Shown one piece after another: positions 16,043 to 25,408 of a stretch of 64,000 bases of DNA (position 1 is its first letter; each line of letters begins with the position of its first letter). The position numbers were made by a program, and so were the translations under genes. Origin of the DNA: Brucella haematophila (GTDB taxonomy: Bacteria > Pseudomonadota > Alphaproteobacteria > Rhizobiales > Rhizobiaceae). Where the stretch lies: positions 1 to 64,000 of the forward strand of contig NZ_VCPE01000001.1 in assembly GCF_005938105.1 (NCBI RefSeq), written 5' to 3'. The notes beneath the pieces were generated by a model, which was not told where the DNA came from, did not search any database, and saw only the letters and a program-made list of their open reading frames with translations.

Positions 16043-16663
16043 ATGAATGCAATTCTCGATTTTCAGGACAATGACGCCGCTGGCTTCGTGCAGGGCTTTG
16101 CCCCCGTTGCTGCGCCTGCTTTTGCAATAGCAGGCGAGACGGTGGAGCATGTGCTGGCGCGTGAAGCGCTGCTCGACCGCGCCATGGGCGAAGGCCGTCG
16201 CAGAAAGTCTTCGGAAAAGCTGCGTCGCGGTCGTTTGCCCGCCGCAGGGCTGGCCTTTGCTGCCGAGAGCGCTGACGGCGTTCTCTCCGGCACCGTTCGC
16301 CTGTGGAATGTTCAGGCCGGTATTGATGCCTTCGGCTTTCCGGTTGCCGCGCTATTGCTTGGGCCCCTGGCGGTCGATCCGTCGGCTGCCGGTACCGGTA
16401 TCGGTTCGGCCCTGATGCGTCATGCGATTGCTGAGGCAGCCATGCTTGGTCATGGCGCGATCCTGCTGGTCGGCGATCCGGAATATTACGAGCGTTTCGG
16501 CTTCACGGCAGAAAAGACCGGCGAACTGGCCATGCCCGGCCCTTATGAAAAGCGGCGTTTTCTGGCGCTCGAACTGAAGCCGGGTCACCTCGACGGCGCC
16601 CACGGCGTTCTGCGCGCGAGCGGTCGCAAGGTGCCGCGCGCCGAGATTGCGCGCACTGCCTAA
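16043..16663 (+). CDS. GNAT family N-acetyltransferase
   Basis: A 206-residue acetyltransferase. The acetyl-CoA pyrophosphate loop is visible as LAVDPSAAGTGIGSALMRHAI (about 115-135), followed by the strand ILLVGDPEYYERFGF typical of YhbS-like members. The first 60 residues hold the acceptor-binding part. The acceptor is not known; its position after ornithine decarboxylase would fit polyamine acetylation, but this is only context. The start with GGGGA upstream was taken; the frame is open further 5' without family sequence. It is convergent with the polysaccharide chain-length gene (16 bp). Confidence 0.85.
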   Translation: MNAILDFQDNDAAGFVQGFAPVAAPAFAIAGETVEHVLAREALLDRAMGEGRRRKSSEKLRRGRLPAAGLAFAAESADGVLSGTVRLWNVQAGIDAFGFPVAALLLGPLAVDPSAAGTGIGSALMRHAIAEAAMLGHGAILLVGDPEYYERFGFTAEKTGELAMPGPYEKRRFLALELKPGHLDGAHGVLRASGRKVPRAEIARTA

Positions 16664-16679
16664 GATTATCTTGCCCGAA

Positions 16680-18482
16680 CTATCTTGAAAGGCGCAGCAG
16701 CCGTCCGAAGTTGCGGACGGCTGTAATGGCCAGCCCCGCCAGCAAACCGGCGATCAACCCTGCAATCACGATCAGCTTGCGCGATGTGCCCGAAGGATCG
16801 AGCGGTGGACGGGCTTCCGAAAGCACACGGATATTGACCGTGTTGAGGCCTTCCTGTTCGCCGGTTTCACGCGAGCGCAGGAGGAATGCTTCATAGACGG
16901 AGCGGCGGGCCGCCGCTTCGCGTTCCAGTTCGCGCAGCTTGACCAGATCGCCATTATTGTTGGCCTGTTGCGCTTTTAGCTGCGCCAGACGAGCCGACAA
17001 TTCCTTTTCCTGCTGAACCGAACGCTGAACCTCGACCTGAAGCGAGGAACGCACGCGGCGCAGCTCGGCGTCGATATCGCCGAGGATCGCGCCTGCCTGC
17101 GATTGCGCCTGGATCAATTGCGGATGGCGCGGCCCAAGCTGCGAGGACATGCCGTTCGCGGCCTGCCTTGCCTGCGCATATTGCGCCCGCAAGGCGGTCA
17201 GTGTGTTGGACCTGAACTCTTCCGGCAATGTACCGGCAACCACATTGTCCGACGTGGCGCTGTTCATCACCGCGATACGCGCCTGCAACCGCATCGTCTC
17301 GGCGCGCTGGTTGGATAGCTGCTCGTTAAGGCGGCCAAGGTCACTGTCGCTGATAAGTTTTCCGTCGACATCCACGAGGTCATGCGCGGCGCGGAAATCC
17401 GCCGCTGCTGTTTCCGCCTGCTCGACGCTTGCGCGCAGGCTGGCAAGCCGGGTCGACAGTTCTTCCGATGTGCGACGGGTCGCATCGGATTGCATCGAGA
17501 CAAGCTCGTTTTGAAACACTGTGCTGATCGTATTGGCCAGGGAAGCCGATTTTTGTGGATCGCGGGTCTTGACCGAAATCGAATAGATGAAGGTCTTGGC
17601 ATCGCGGTCGATCTTCATCGCCTTGTAGAGATTGTAGAGCACCCGCGTTTCCAGCGCCTGACTGTCGCTCGTCTTCTTGGCTGACAGCATGTCGCGGATC
17701 TGCGCGAAGAAACCGGCCACGCCGGTTGGGACCAGCGTTCCGTTGAATTCCGGATCTTGCGTGAGCTTGGTCTGGTCGATCACCTTCAAAAGCACACTGC
17801 TGGAACCCACGATGCGCGCCTGACTTTCCGCCACAGCCAGCGAAGCGTCAGTCGGCAACTGGCCGGGCGTCAGTTCTGTGCCAACGGTTTTGATGTTGCG
17901 CGGGTCGACCAGAACATCGGTCGTCGCCACATACATGGTCGGCACGGAAAGCGCGATCAGCACACCGGCGATGCCGCCGAGAACGGTCGTGACAAGCAGA
18001 AGCTTGCGCGATCCCTTGATCACGTCGATTGCCGCATAAGGGTCGATCAGCGGACGCCAGCTATTGTCATCGGCGCGATCCACATCCGGCGTTTTAGCCG
18101 TGCGATCTGTGGAGGCAGGCGCTTCCGCCAATGGCTGCGTGCTTTCAGAGATCGGTTGGGGCGAGGGCTGGTCCTCAACCAGTTCCTGCCTGCGCCGCTC
18201 GCGCGCGACAAGCTTGCGGTCGAGCTCGGTTTCGATGGCCGCAAGACGCTCCTGCAAGGCGGTGAGTTCTTCCTCGGTCAGCCGCTCGGGGCTCAGATCG
18301 TGGGTGCGGCCGAATTCCTCGCGCTCCTCTTTCGAAGCGGGTGGAGTCCATGGGGGTGTTTGGGGCGGCGTTTGGGCCGATGCCGGGGAGGTCGGTGTCC
18401 GGCTCAAGCCAGCGGGCGCGTCGGAGAATGAGAGAAGGGGTTTCCCGCTCTCCTCTTTATGACGCTTATCATCGCTACTCAT
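16680..18482 (-). CDS. GumC/Wzz-like polysaccharide chain-length/export protein
   Basis: A 600-residue polysaccharide co-polymerase. The first 155 residues are cytoplasmic, rich in proline and charged residues. Then come a transmembrane helix (about 160-182), the Wzz domain with a long periplasmic coiled-coil (about 340-530), and a second helix near 565-585 preceded by the proline-rich SEARPPLDPSG motif. No Walker motifs or tyrosine-rich tail follow, so it is GumC-like with no fused BY-kinase. Role: sets chain length and guides export with a flippase/polymerase. It is divergent from the flippase gene. Confidence 0.87.
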   Translation of the reverse strand: MSSDDKRHKEESGKPLLSFSDAPAGLSRTPTSPASAQTPPQTPPWTPPASKEEREEFGRTHDLSPERLTEEELTALQERLAAIETELDRKLVARERRRQELVEDQPSPQPISESTQPLAEAPASTDRTAKTPDVDRADDNSWRPLIDPYAAIDVIKGSRKLLLVTTVLGGIAGVLIALSVPTMYVATTDVLVDPRNIKTVGTELTPGQLPTDASLAVAESQARIVGSSSVLLKVIDQTKLTQDPEFNGTLVPTGVAGFFAQIRDMLSAKKTSDSQALETRVLYNLYKAMKIDRDAKTFIYSISVKTRDPQKSASLANTISTVFQNELVSMQSDATRRTSEELSTRLASLRASVEQAETAAADFRAAHDLVDVDGKLISDSDLGRLNEQLSNQRAETMRLQARIAVMNSATSDNVVAGTLPEEFRSNTLTALRAQYAQARQAANGMSSQLGPRHPQLIQAQSQAGAILGDIDAELRRVRSSLQVEVQRSVQQEKELSARLAQLKAQQANNNGDLVKLRELEREAAARRSVYEAFLLRSRETGEQEGLNTVNIRVLSEARPPLDPSGTSRKLIVIAGLIAGLLAGLAITAVRNFGRLLRLSR

Positions 18483-18650
18483 TGCCTGAAATATCCGAAC
18501 TCTGAAAACCCGTTTGGGTTGTGACTGTAAGTCCCTACGGGAAAAAAATGGTTAATGGTATAGAAATTGTCCCCGTGCAAAATGCAACCGGTTAACCATT
18601 CCAGATTTGCGCCGGGTTTTGCGCTGGCTTTTCGCTTCGGCCCGTGAAAC

Positions 18651-19970
18651 ATGCCAGATTGTGAGCGATGCGACGAAGACAAAGGCTCGTTGGTGATAGC
18701 GAAAGCATTTCAGAAATTTGACCGCCTGAAATCTGGCCTCAAGTCCGGCATGCTCAGGGATTATCTCTCACTCGTCTCCGGTTCGGTCGGGCGGCTTGTG
18801 GTGTCGCTGGTCTATTTCATCGCGCTCGCCAACACGCTGCCGACTGGCGATTTCGGTATTTTCGCGACGGCATCGGGCACCGGCGTCATGCTGTCCCGTA
18901 TCGTGTCGTTGGGCTTTACCTCTCCGCTTTATCGCATCTCCACCGTCAAGCCGCACCTGCTCGGAACCTATAGCGCCGGATATCTCATGGCGGTGGTGGC
19001 ATCGCTGCCGCTGTTCGCCGTCTGCTCGTGGCTGGTCTATCTGGTGTTCTTCAGCCGGGATATCACGCTTCTGCCCTTCGCAATCATCATCGTGGCGGAA
19101 GCCCTGTTCTGGCGCTCGGCGGAAGTCATCATCATCGTCAATAACGGTCTCAACCGGTTTGGCATTTCGGCGGGTCTCGTCATTTTCGGCACGGTCACGC
19201 GGGCGGTCGCAGCGGTGCTGTTCACCTGGATGGCGACGGTGCACGATGTTGCCCATTGGGCATGGTGGTATCTCGCGGCCAATGCCGTGGCGCTTGCTGT
19301 GTCGGTCTATTTCTATCCGCGCAGGAAAATCCGTTTTCGGCCTAAACTCTATATCCGCCGTTTGGCGGATTCGATTGCGGTCGCCGGGGCGGAGCTGCTC
19401 TTCTATGTGCAAAGCGAGCTGGACAAATTGCTGGTGCTCAGTGTCGGCGGGCCGGAAATTGCCGGGCTTTATGCCATCGTCATGCGGCTGGTCGATTTGA
19501 CCGCGCTGCCGGTGCGCTCCTTCAACATGATGCTGGTGCAAAAACTGATGCGCAAGCCCGACATGCTGTCGAGCCTGCGTCTGCGTGCAGGGCTGGAAGC
19601 GGCGGTGTTCGCCGTTTCGGTGGGCGGCCTTGCAGCGCTTGCGATTTTCCTCTGGGTGTTCCCCAATGCGCTTGGCGCCAATGTGGCAGCGATTGTCAGC
19701 CTGCTGCCGCTGGTGTTGCTGGTGCCGGGGTTCCGCAATCTCATCGAGTATCAGACCGAGCTTCTCTATGCGCGCGGCCAGTCGGGCCTGCGCACGCTCA
19801 GCCTCGTCATCATGACGGCAGCCAAGGCCTTGTTTGTCTGGTTGCTGTTGAGGCATTCCGGTGGTGGCAATGACTGGATCGCGGGCCTCAATCTCGTATT
19901 CGGCGCGCTCTATATTCTGTCGCTGGTTTTCACCTATACGAGCCTGCGGCTACCCGCCAAACGCATCTGA
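18651..19970 (+). CDS. Polysaccharide flippase (Wzx/MOP superfamily)
   Basis: A 439-residue membrane protein with about twelve hydrophobic helices, beginning with LSLVSGSVGRLVVSLVYFIALANTLPTGDFG, the opening typical of Wzx-type lipid-linked oligosaccharide flippases. It would turn undecaprenyl-linked repeat units to the periplasmic face. The start is uncertain: the ATG at 18651 has no good binding site, and a GTG at 18693 preceded by AAAGG would give 425 residues. It ends 10 bp from the convergent DUF6492 gene. Confidence 0.85.
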   Translation: MPDCERCDEDKGSLVIAKAFQKFDRLKSGLKSGMLRDYLSLVSGSVGRLVVSLVYFIALANTLPTGDFGIFATASGTGVMLSRIVSLGFTSPLYRISTVKPHLLGTYSAGYLMAVVASLPLFAVCSWLVYLVFFSRDITLLPFAIIIVAEALFWRSAEVIIIVNNGLNRFGISAGLVIFGTVTRAVAAVLFTWMATVHDVAHWAWWYLAANAVALAVSVYFYPRRKIRFRPKLYIRRLADSIAVAGAELLFYVQSELDKLLVLSVGGPEIAGLYAIVMRLVDLTALPVRSFNMMLVQKLMRKPDMLSSLRLRAGLEAAVFAVSVGGLAALAIFLWVFPNALGANVAAIVSLLPLVLLVPGFRNLIEYQTELLYARGQSGLRTLSLVIMTAAKALFVWLLLRHSGGGNDWIAGLNLVFGALYILSLVFTYTSLRLPAKRI

Positions 19971-19980
19971 GAGCCTAAAC

Positions 19981-20844
19981 TCAAGCGCCGATGATGCGGC
20001 GAATATCATTGACCGAAAGACCGAGGAAAGACTGCATGCCGATGGCAACCTGATAGGGCTCCATCTCGGCAATGAATGTGCGGAACTCGTCTTCGGTTGG
20101 TGGCGGTGCAAACCATTGCATGCGGCACAGATCATGGGTGTCGCTAAAGTGGCCTGCGCCATGGAGTATGTCATCGACATAACGGCCATAGAGGAAGCAT
20201 TCCGAAAAACTGCGGATTGTCCCTAAAGCTGCCACCCAGTTGCGACCGGTATGGCTTTCGATGCGCTCGCACATGGACAGCATCGTGTCGCGCCGCCAGG
20301 AAACGAGCTGGCCGATATAATCGTTGAGTGCGTTCTTACGGTCCTTGATGCCAAGCAGCTTTTCTGCATTGGCCGACCAGACCGGATGTAGGGGCCATTC
20401 AGGCTTGGCCAGCGCATCGGGACGCACGAAGAGGCGCATTTTTCCGCCCTGCCAGAGATTGCGGCAGTCGAAAGTGCGCAGGAAGGCGGTGTCGGAATCG
20501 GTATAGAGAAAGCCGTCTTCCCCCGTCACATTCGCCAGAGCAATGCGGCGCAATTGCTGTACATGCCAGCCGCGCAACGGCTTGGCTTTCAGCGACAGCC
20601 AGATGCGGCGCTTGCCGAAGGAGGTTGGATCGGGAAAGACATGCAGCCAGGATGGCAGCAATTCCCGCTCGTCAATGATGATGCGGTGCGGCCCAGCCAG
20701 TTGCTGGAACAGTGCGACATCGCGCGGTTCGACGAGGATGTAATGCGTGGTGAAGCCGCAGACATGTTCATCCACGGTCTCGCACAGCAATTTGCAGCGC
20801 TCGAAATCCTTGTCGTAGCTTGCCGTGACAATTGCCGTCTTCAT
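19981..20844 (-). CDS. DUF6492 family protein, probable glycosyltransferase-like
   Basis: A 287-residue protein beginning MKTAIVTASYDKDFERCKLLCETVD, with an internal DSDTAFLRTFD that resembles the DxD metal-nucleotide site of GT-A enzymes (about residue 121). These features match the uncharacterised DUF6492 family found in glycan loci. The start overlaps the wecG-like stop by four bases, which fixes it; the frame extends 41 codons upstream inside the previous gene. Last gene of the operon GT4-wecG-DUF6492. A sugar-transfer role is inference. Confidence 0.78.
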   Translation of the reverse strand: MKTAIVTASYDKDFERCKLLCETVDEHVCGFTTHYILVEPRDVALFQQLAGPHRIIIDERELLPSWLHVFPDPTSFGKRRIWLSLKAKPLRGWHVQQLRRIALANVTGEDGFLYTDSDTAFLRTFDCRNLWQGGKMRLFVRPDALAKPEWPLHPVWSANAEKLLGIKDRKNALNDYIGQLVSWRRDTMLSMCERIESHTGRNWVAALGTIRSFSECFLYGRYVDDILHGAGHFSDTHDLCRMQWFAPPPTEDEFRTFIAEMEPYQVAIGMQSFLGLSVNDIRRIIGA

Positions 20845-21614
20845 CGACCATCCCGCATCAAATATCCCGAAAGTCCGCTCAGCATGACCCGCCACAGGAA
20901 AAGCGGGTTGCCGACCAGATAGCGTCCTGCCAGTCGTGCTGGCTCGCGCATCAGCCGATAGGCCCATTCAAGCCGCATCCGGCGAAGCCATTCCGGCGCG
21001 CGTTCGGTCGCGCCCGCCTGAAAATCGAACAAGGCACCCACCGCGCAGGCCACGGTGCAATGCGCCGTGGTGATATGCGTCCGGACGAACAGTTCCTGCA
21101 ACGGCACGCCCATGGCGACCAGCAGGATATCCGGCCTGTCGCCCGTAAGCCGGTCGAGGATTGCGGCCATCTGGTCGGGTGCGAAAAACCCATCCGCATA
21201 GACCCGGTAGTCATGCTGCGGCGCAAGCGCATGAAACGCTTCTGCGGCCTTTTCGGGAATGCCGGGCCGTCCACCGATCAGTCCGATACGCAGCGGGCGC
21301 TTGATATGGCCGAGCAGGCGCGGCACGAAATCCGTTCCGTTGAGATTGGCGGGGAATTTCTGCCCATAGGCAATCTTGCTGGCAATATCGACGCCGACGC
21401 CGTCGGGCAGCACGAGAAAACTCTGCAAAGCCTGCTTATAGGTCGCATCGGCATGCGCAACATTGGCGCAATGGGCGTTGAGCCATGCCACGCGCTGGAA
21501 CCGCCCGTCTTCAAGCGTCTTGTCGAAAAAGTCGAGCGCTTCGTTCCAGTCGAAACAGGTGACGTCGATGCCAAGAATATTGCGGGACGGACGGGGGCTT
21601 TGTTCCAGCATCAT
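20841..21614 (-). CDS. WecG/TagA/CpsF family glycosyltransferase
   Basis: A 257-residue GT26-family enzyme that adds a sugar (ManNAc, ManNAcA or glucose in known members) to an undecaprenyl-linked acceptor at the inner face of the membrane. Family signs are AWLNAHCANVAHAD near the start, LLPDGVGV-type sequence (LVLPDGVGVDIASK), RIGLIGGRPGIPEKAAE, LVAMGVPLQELFV and the closing FDFQAGATERAPEWLRRMRLEWAYRL. It overlaps its neighbours by four bases on each side, so the three-gene operon is translationally coupled. Confidence 0.92.
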   Translation of the reverse strand: MMLEQSPRPSRNILGIDVTCFDWNEALDFFDKTLEDGRFQRVAWLNAHCANVAHADATYKQALQSFLVLPDGVGVDIASKIAYGQKFPANLNGTDFVPRLLGHIKRPLRIGLIGGRPGIPEKAAEAFHALAPQHDYRVYADGFFAPDQMAAILDRLTGDRPDILLVAMGVPLQELFVRTHITTAHCTVACAVGALFDFQAGATERAPEWLRRMRLEWAYRLMREPARLAGRYLVGNPLFLWRVMLSGLSGYLMRDGR

Positions 21615-22804
21615 TGCGCTCCCGCCGCGCGCTTCGTGGCCTGACGAAGCGCATCCAGTCCGCGTGTCAGCGCCTGATCCATGCCGTCGATTTGCGAGCG
21701 GGTAAAGGCCTTGCCGTCGAGCATCTGGCGGTCGCCCGCGCGGGCCTGCGCGATGCGCATTTTGAGCGCTGCTGCAAATTCCGCTGGCGCGTCAGCAATG
21801 GTGCAGTTTTCGGGAATGCGCGCGATGCCGCGCACGGAATGCGGCGTGGCGACGCTTGGCATACCAAGCTCAAAGGTTTCGATGGTCTTGAGCTGAACGC
21901 CGGTGCCTGCGCGGCTGATCAGTGGCACGACGGCGCAACTTTCCACAAAGGCGGTGGCGTCCGGTACTTTGCCGACGAAATTTACGCCCGGCCAGGCGGC
22001 AATCAGGTCGGCTGGCGTGCTGCCGGCAATCGCGATGGATATATCCGATGGCAGCAGCGGCTTGACCTCTCTGAGGAACCATTCAAGGCCAATCCGGTTC
22101 GGATGCCATGTCCAGGTGCCGATCAAGGCGAGGTCATATTCAATATCGCGTTTGGCTGATTTGCGCCCGGACGGCATGACCAGCGGGAAGGTCGCGGCTT
22201 TTTCCGGGGAGAGGCCAAGCGCTGGCGCATCGTCCTCGGCAAAGGTGAAGACGAAGGCTGCATTGTCACAAAGCCGCTTTTCAAGCCGCTTGAGAATGCG
22301 GGCTTCGCGAGAGAAGAGAAGCTTCTGGATAATGCCCTTGGCGTCTTCGGCGTTTTCGCGTGCCGAGCGGTGTTCCACATTATGCGCAACAAAAAGCGAC
22401 GGCTTGTCGTGGAACACGGCTTCGAACGCGCCGGGAAGCGCCACGCCGTTCAGCACATAGGCGTCAAAATCGCCGCAAGCCGCAATGGCTTCATGCAGTT
22501 TCATCGGCGGAATGACCCGCAGCTTGGCGGATGAAACCGTCAGTCCGGTGAGGAAGGATTTGATGACCCAGCCGATTTTCTGCGTGGCGCTTGCACCTTC
22601 GGTGCGCACTTCCACTTCGCCCAGCACCACGACATCCGCGTCAGCGGCAGCCTTGCGTCCCGGCCATGTGAAGCCGATGACGGTGACATGTGCGCCAGCC
22701 CGGCGCAGCCCGTTGATGACAGCGGCATTGGCGACTTCATATCCAGTCGAAGCATCTTCGTGGGGCACGAGGGATGTCACGAAAACGAGACGCAACGGTT
22801 GCAA
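21611..22804 (-). CDS. Glycosyltransferase family 4 (GT-B)
   Basis: A 397-residue cytoplasmic transferase with two Rossmann domains. The N-terminal half starts LRLVFVTSLVPHEDASTGYEVAN; the C-terminal half contains ALIGTWTWHPNRIGLEWFLREVKPLL and the donor-binding stretch VPLISRAGTGVQLKTIETFELGMPSVATP, the usual E-x7-E region. Donor and acceptor are unknown. First gene of the minus-strand operon, with a 256-bp divergent region to the GT2 gene. Confidence 0.9.
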   Translation of the reverse strand: MQPLRLVFVTSLVPHEDASTGYEVANAAVINGLRRAGAHVTVIGFTWPGRKAAADADVVVLGEVEVRTEGASATQKIGWVIKSFLTGLTVSSAKLRVIPPMKLHEAIAACGDFDAYVLNGVALPGAFEAVFHDKPSLFVAHNVEHRSARENAEDAKGIIQKLLFSREARILKRLEKRLCDNAAFVFTFAEDDAPALGLSPEKAATFPLVMPSGRKSAKRDIEYDLALIGTWTWHPNRIGLEWFLREVKPLLPSDISIAIAGSTPADLIAAWPGVNFVGKVPDATAFVESCAVVPLISRAGTGVQLKTIETFELGMPSVATPHSVRGIARIPENCTIADAPAEFAAALKMRIAQARAGDRQMLDGKAFTRSQIDGMDQALTRGLDALRQATKRAAGAQ

Positions 22805-23060
22805 TTCGACTCCTGCGGATATGCCGTATTTCTATGCCTTGATTCATAGCGGCGCGGTGTAAATGATCCTTAAACGCTCGCCTGATAAATAGGGCTTGAA
22901 ATCAATTTATTGAATCGTGTTGGGTGCTGTTTTTCAGTACAACCGCACCAATTGAAGAATTGATGTGGCATAGAGAAGTTTACGTGTCAAAATTAGGGCA
23001 TTTCCGACAAAAGGACCAATTGGTTTTGCATCGGATGATAGGGCGGCGGTTGAAAATATA

Positions 23061-24065
23061 ATGGACAACAGGACGCCGAAGCTTCCCGGTCATATTCAAG
23101 TCATTACTCAAACACCCCATTTGAATTTTACGAATGTCGAGGTGGTGGTGACGCTGCCGACATTTCGCCGTCCCGAGCATCTTTTGCGAACGCTGGAGAG
23201 CCTGAAGGCGCAGGTGACCGAGCGGCAATTCGCGATCATCGTTGTTGAAAACGAGGCGGAGGAACAAGCGGGCGCCAAGGTTGCGGCACCACTGTTTACG
23301 GCTGGAACCTATCGCGGTCTGGTGATCGTGGAAACGCAGCGTGGCAATTGCAACGCTTATAATGCCGCCTGGCTGACCGCGCTCGGTTATTTCCCGAACA
23401 TGAAACATGTTCTGGTGATCGACGATGACGAACTGGCCGATCCGTCATGGCTGGAAAACATGATGGCGGCAGCAGAACGCTATTCCGTCGATCTGGTGGG
23501 CGGTCCGCAAGTGCCGGTCTTCGACCGCCCGGGGTCTGAGGCATGGGCGCGTCATCCGGTATTTCTGCCGACCTATCAGCGCAGCGGCCCGGTGCCCACG
23601 CTTTATTCGTCGGGCAATCTCGCCGTCGCACGACCAGTGCTGGAAGCGGCGGGCTTTCCGTTTCTCGATCCGATGTTCAATTTCACGGGCGGCGGCGACT
23701 CCGATTTTATCAGTCGTTCCGTCGCCAGGGGGTTCAGGACAGGCTGGTGCGCGGAAGCGCCGGTGCATGAAACCGTCCCGGCGCGGCGGCTGGAAGGCGA
23801 CTGGATCCGGGCGCGCGGTTTGCGCAACGGCATGATTTCAACCATGATGGAGCGGCGCAAGCGCAAGGACCAACCATTGGGTGCAGCGCGGGTGTTTGTC
23901 AAAAGTGCGCTTCTGCTTGGCTTCTCGCCGGTCAAGGCCTTGTACAAGGCAGTTCAGGCGCGGTCGGCTTCCGTGGGCGCCTATTATATCCATGTCGGAT
24001 TGGGCCGGGTCATGGCGCATTTTGGGTATGAGAATGAGCAGTATCGCAACCCGGACAAAAACTGA
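23061..24065 (+). CDS. Glycosyltransferase family 2
   Basis: A 334-residue GT-A enzyme. VVVTLPTFRRPEHLLRTLESLKAQ starts the nucleotide-binding domain (about 27-50), VLVIDDDELADPSWL supplies the DxD-type motif (about 120-125), and NFTGGGDSDFISRSVARGFR is the acceptor region. No membrane helix is evident. It starts the plus-strand operon with the O-antigen ligase gene, which it overlaps by about 38 bp. Sugar specificity is unknown. Confidence 0.9.
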   Translation: MDNRTPKLPGHIQVITQTPHLNFTNVEVVVTLPTFRRPEHLLRTLESLKAQVTERQFAIIVVENEAEEQAGAKVAAPLFTAGTYRGLVIVETQRGNCNAYNAAWLTALGYFPNMKHVLVIDDDELADPSWLENMMAAAERYSVDLVGGPQVPVFDRPGSEAWARHPVFLPTYQRSGPVPTLYSSGNLAVARPVLEAAGFPFLDPMFNFTGGGDSDFISRSVARGFRTGWCAEAPVHETVPARRLEGDWIRARGLRNGMISTMMERRKRKDQPLGAARVFVKSALLLGFSPVKALYKAVQARSASVGAYYIHVGLGRVMAHFGYENEQYRNPDKN

Positions 24066-25377
24066 CAGCCGCGCCCCCGGCGCTGCTGCGGCTGGAGTTG
24101 CGGAAGCACACCGGGCGCAGCTGCGTAAGATCGCGCTGGTTGTCGCCGTGGTTGTCATGTGCATTTTGATGATTTCGTTTCGTCCTTTCATGGCCGAGCC
24201 GGAAACTGACGGCGGCGGCAGCGGCGATATCATCAATCAGCTTGGTTTCAGTCTTTTGGGGGTTGGGGTCATCGCGGCCCTTGCTACATTGACCGACCCG
24301 CGAAAGGTGGCGCGGATTGTCGGCCTCGGCTGGTCGCTGATGTTCCTTTTGTTGTTCGCGTCGTTGATGCAGAGCGTCTATCCCGGCGTGGTGATGCGCG
24401 GCGCGGTTTTCACGATGATCGGCGTTTGCTGCGTTGTCGCGGTGCTGGCCTTGCCGCAGGATGGTGATGGCTATGCGCGGCTGTTGATGACAGTGGCCTC
24501 CGTTGTGCTGGTCATTTCCTATGCCGGTGTGGTGCTGCTGCCGTCGCTTGGCACGCATGGGGCAGACCCGATCGAGCCACAGAATTCCTATCTCTGGCGC
24601 GGGGTCTTCAGCCATAAAAATGTCGCCGGCCCGGTCATGGCGGCTTTCGCTTTTTCGGGGCTCTATCTCTGGCGGCGGGGCTGGCGCGTCAGCGGCGCGC
24701 TGATCGGCCTATCGGCGCTGTTCTTCGTCTCGCAGACCGGGTCGAAAACCACCATGGCGCTGGTGCCGCTGGCCATGCTGCTGGTGATGGTGCCGGGTGC
24801 GCTCGGCCTGCGGTTTCTGACCGTCGCTGCCATCTTTTCCATTCAGTTTACGTTTGCCGTACTGACTTTCGGCTCGGTGCTGTTCGAGCCGATCCGCTCC
24901 TTTGTCGAAAGCCTGGGCGTTGACGCCACTTTCACCGGGCGCGTGTCGATCTGGCAATTCGCCATCGAAAATCTGCCGGGCCGATTATGGACTGGTTACG
25001 GCTATGAAAGTTTCTGGAAATCGCCAACGGCGCTGGAGGCGGCCAGACCTTATTATCTCGGCTGGGACGTGCGCAACATGGTCCATGCCCATAATGGTTA
25101 TCTCGATCTGGTGGTGGCCATGGGGCTTCCCGGACTGATATGTGGCGTGACGGTGATCATCGTAATGCCGCTGGTCAATTACATGCGGTGCAGGCCGCAA
25201 CGCGAGAACCTGCTTCTTGCCGATTATTTCCTGATGATCGTGTTCTTCTGCACGTTGAACGCGATGATGGAAAGCTTCTTCTTCCGGCGTGTTGATCCGG
25301 TCTGGCTGACCACCCTGTTCGGGATTTTCGGGCTGCGTCTGACATCCAGAATCAGCATACCGAAAAGGCTGGATTGA
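24028..25377 (+). CDS. O-antigen ligase/polymerase (WaaL/Wzy-like) membrane protein
   Basis: A 449-residue protein with about ten to twelve hydrophobic segments. The conserved periplasmic loop GVFSHKNVAGPVMAAFAF and the later VHAHNGYLDLVVAMGLPGL, with its His-Asn-Gly motif, are typical of O-antigen ligases and ExoQ-like polymerases (Wzy_C family). It either joins glycan to lipid A core or polymerises repeat units. The start is uncertain; ATGs at 24028 and 24034 both overlap the GT2 gene and neither has a clear binding site. Confidence 0.85.
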   Translation: MRMSSIATRTKTDSRAPGAAAAGVAEAHRAQLRKIALVVAVVVMCILMISFRPFMAEPETDGGGSGDIINQLGFSLLGVGVIAALATLTDPRKVARIVGLGWSLMFLLLFASLMQSVYPGVVMRGAVFTMIGVCCVVAVLALPQDGDGYARLLMTVASVVLVISYAGVVLLPSLGTHGADPIEPQNSYLWRGVFSHKNVAGPVMAAFAFSGLYLWRRGWRVSGALIGLSALFFVSQTGSKTTMALVPLAMLLVMVPGALGLRFLTVAAIFSIQFTFAVLTFGSVLFEPIRSFVESLGVDATFTGRVSIWQFAIENLPGRLWTGYGYESFWKSPTALEAARPYYLGWDVRNMVHAHNGYLDLVVAMGLPGLICGVTVIIVMPLVNYMRCRPQRENLLLADYFLMIVFFCTLNAMMESFFFRRVDPVWLTTLFGIFGLRLTSRISIPKRLD

Positions 25378-25408
25378 TAATGCGCGCCGTCCCTATCGGA
25401 GATCATTC

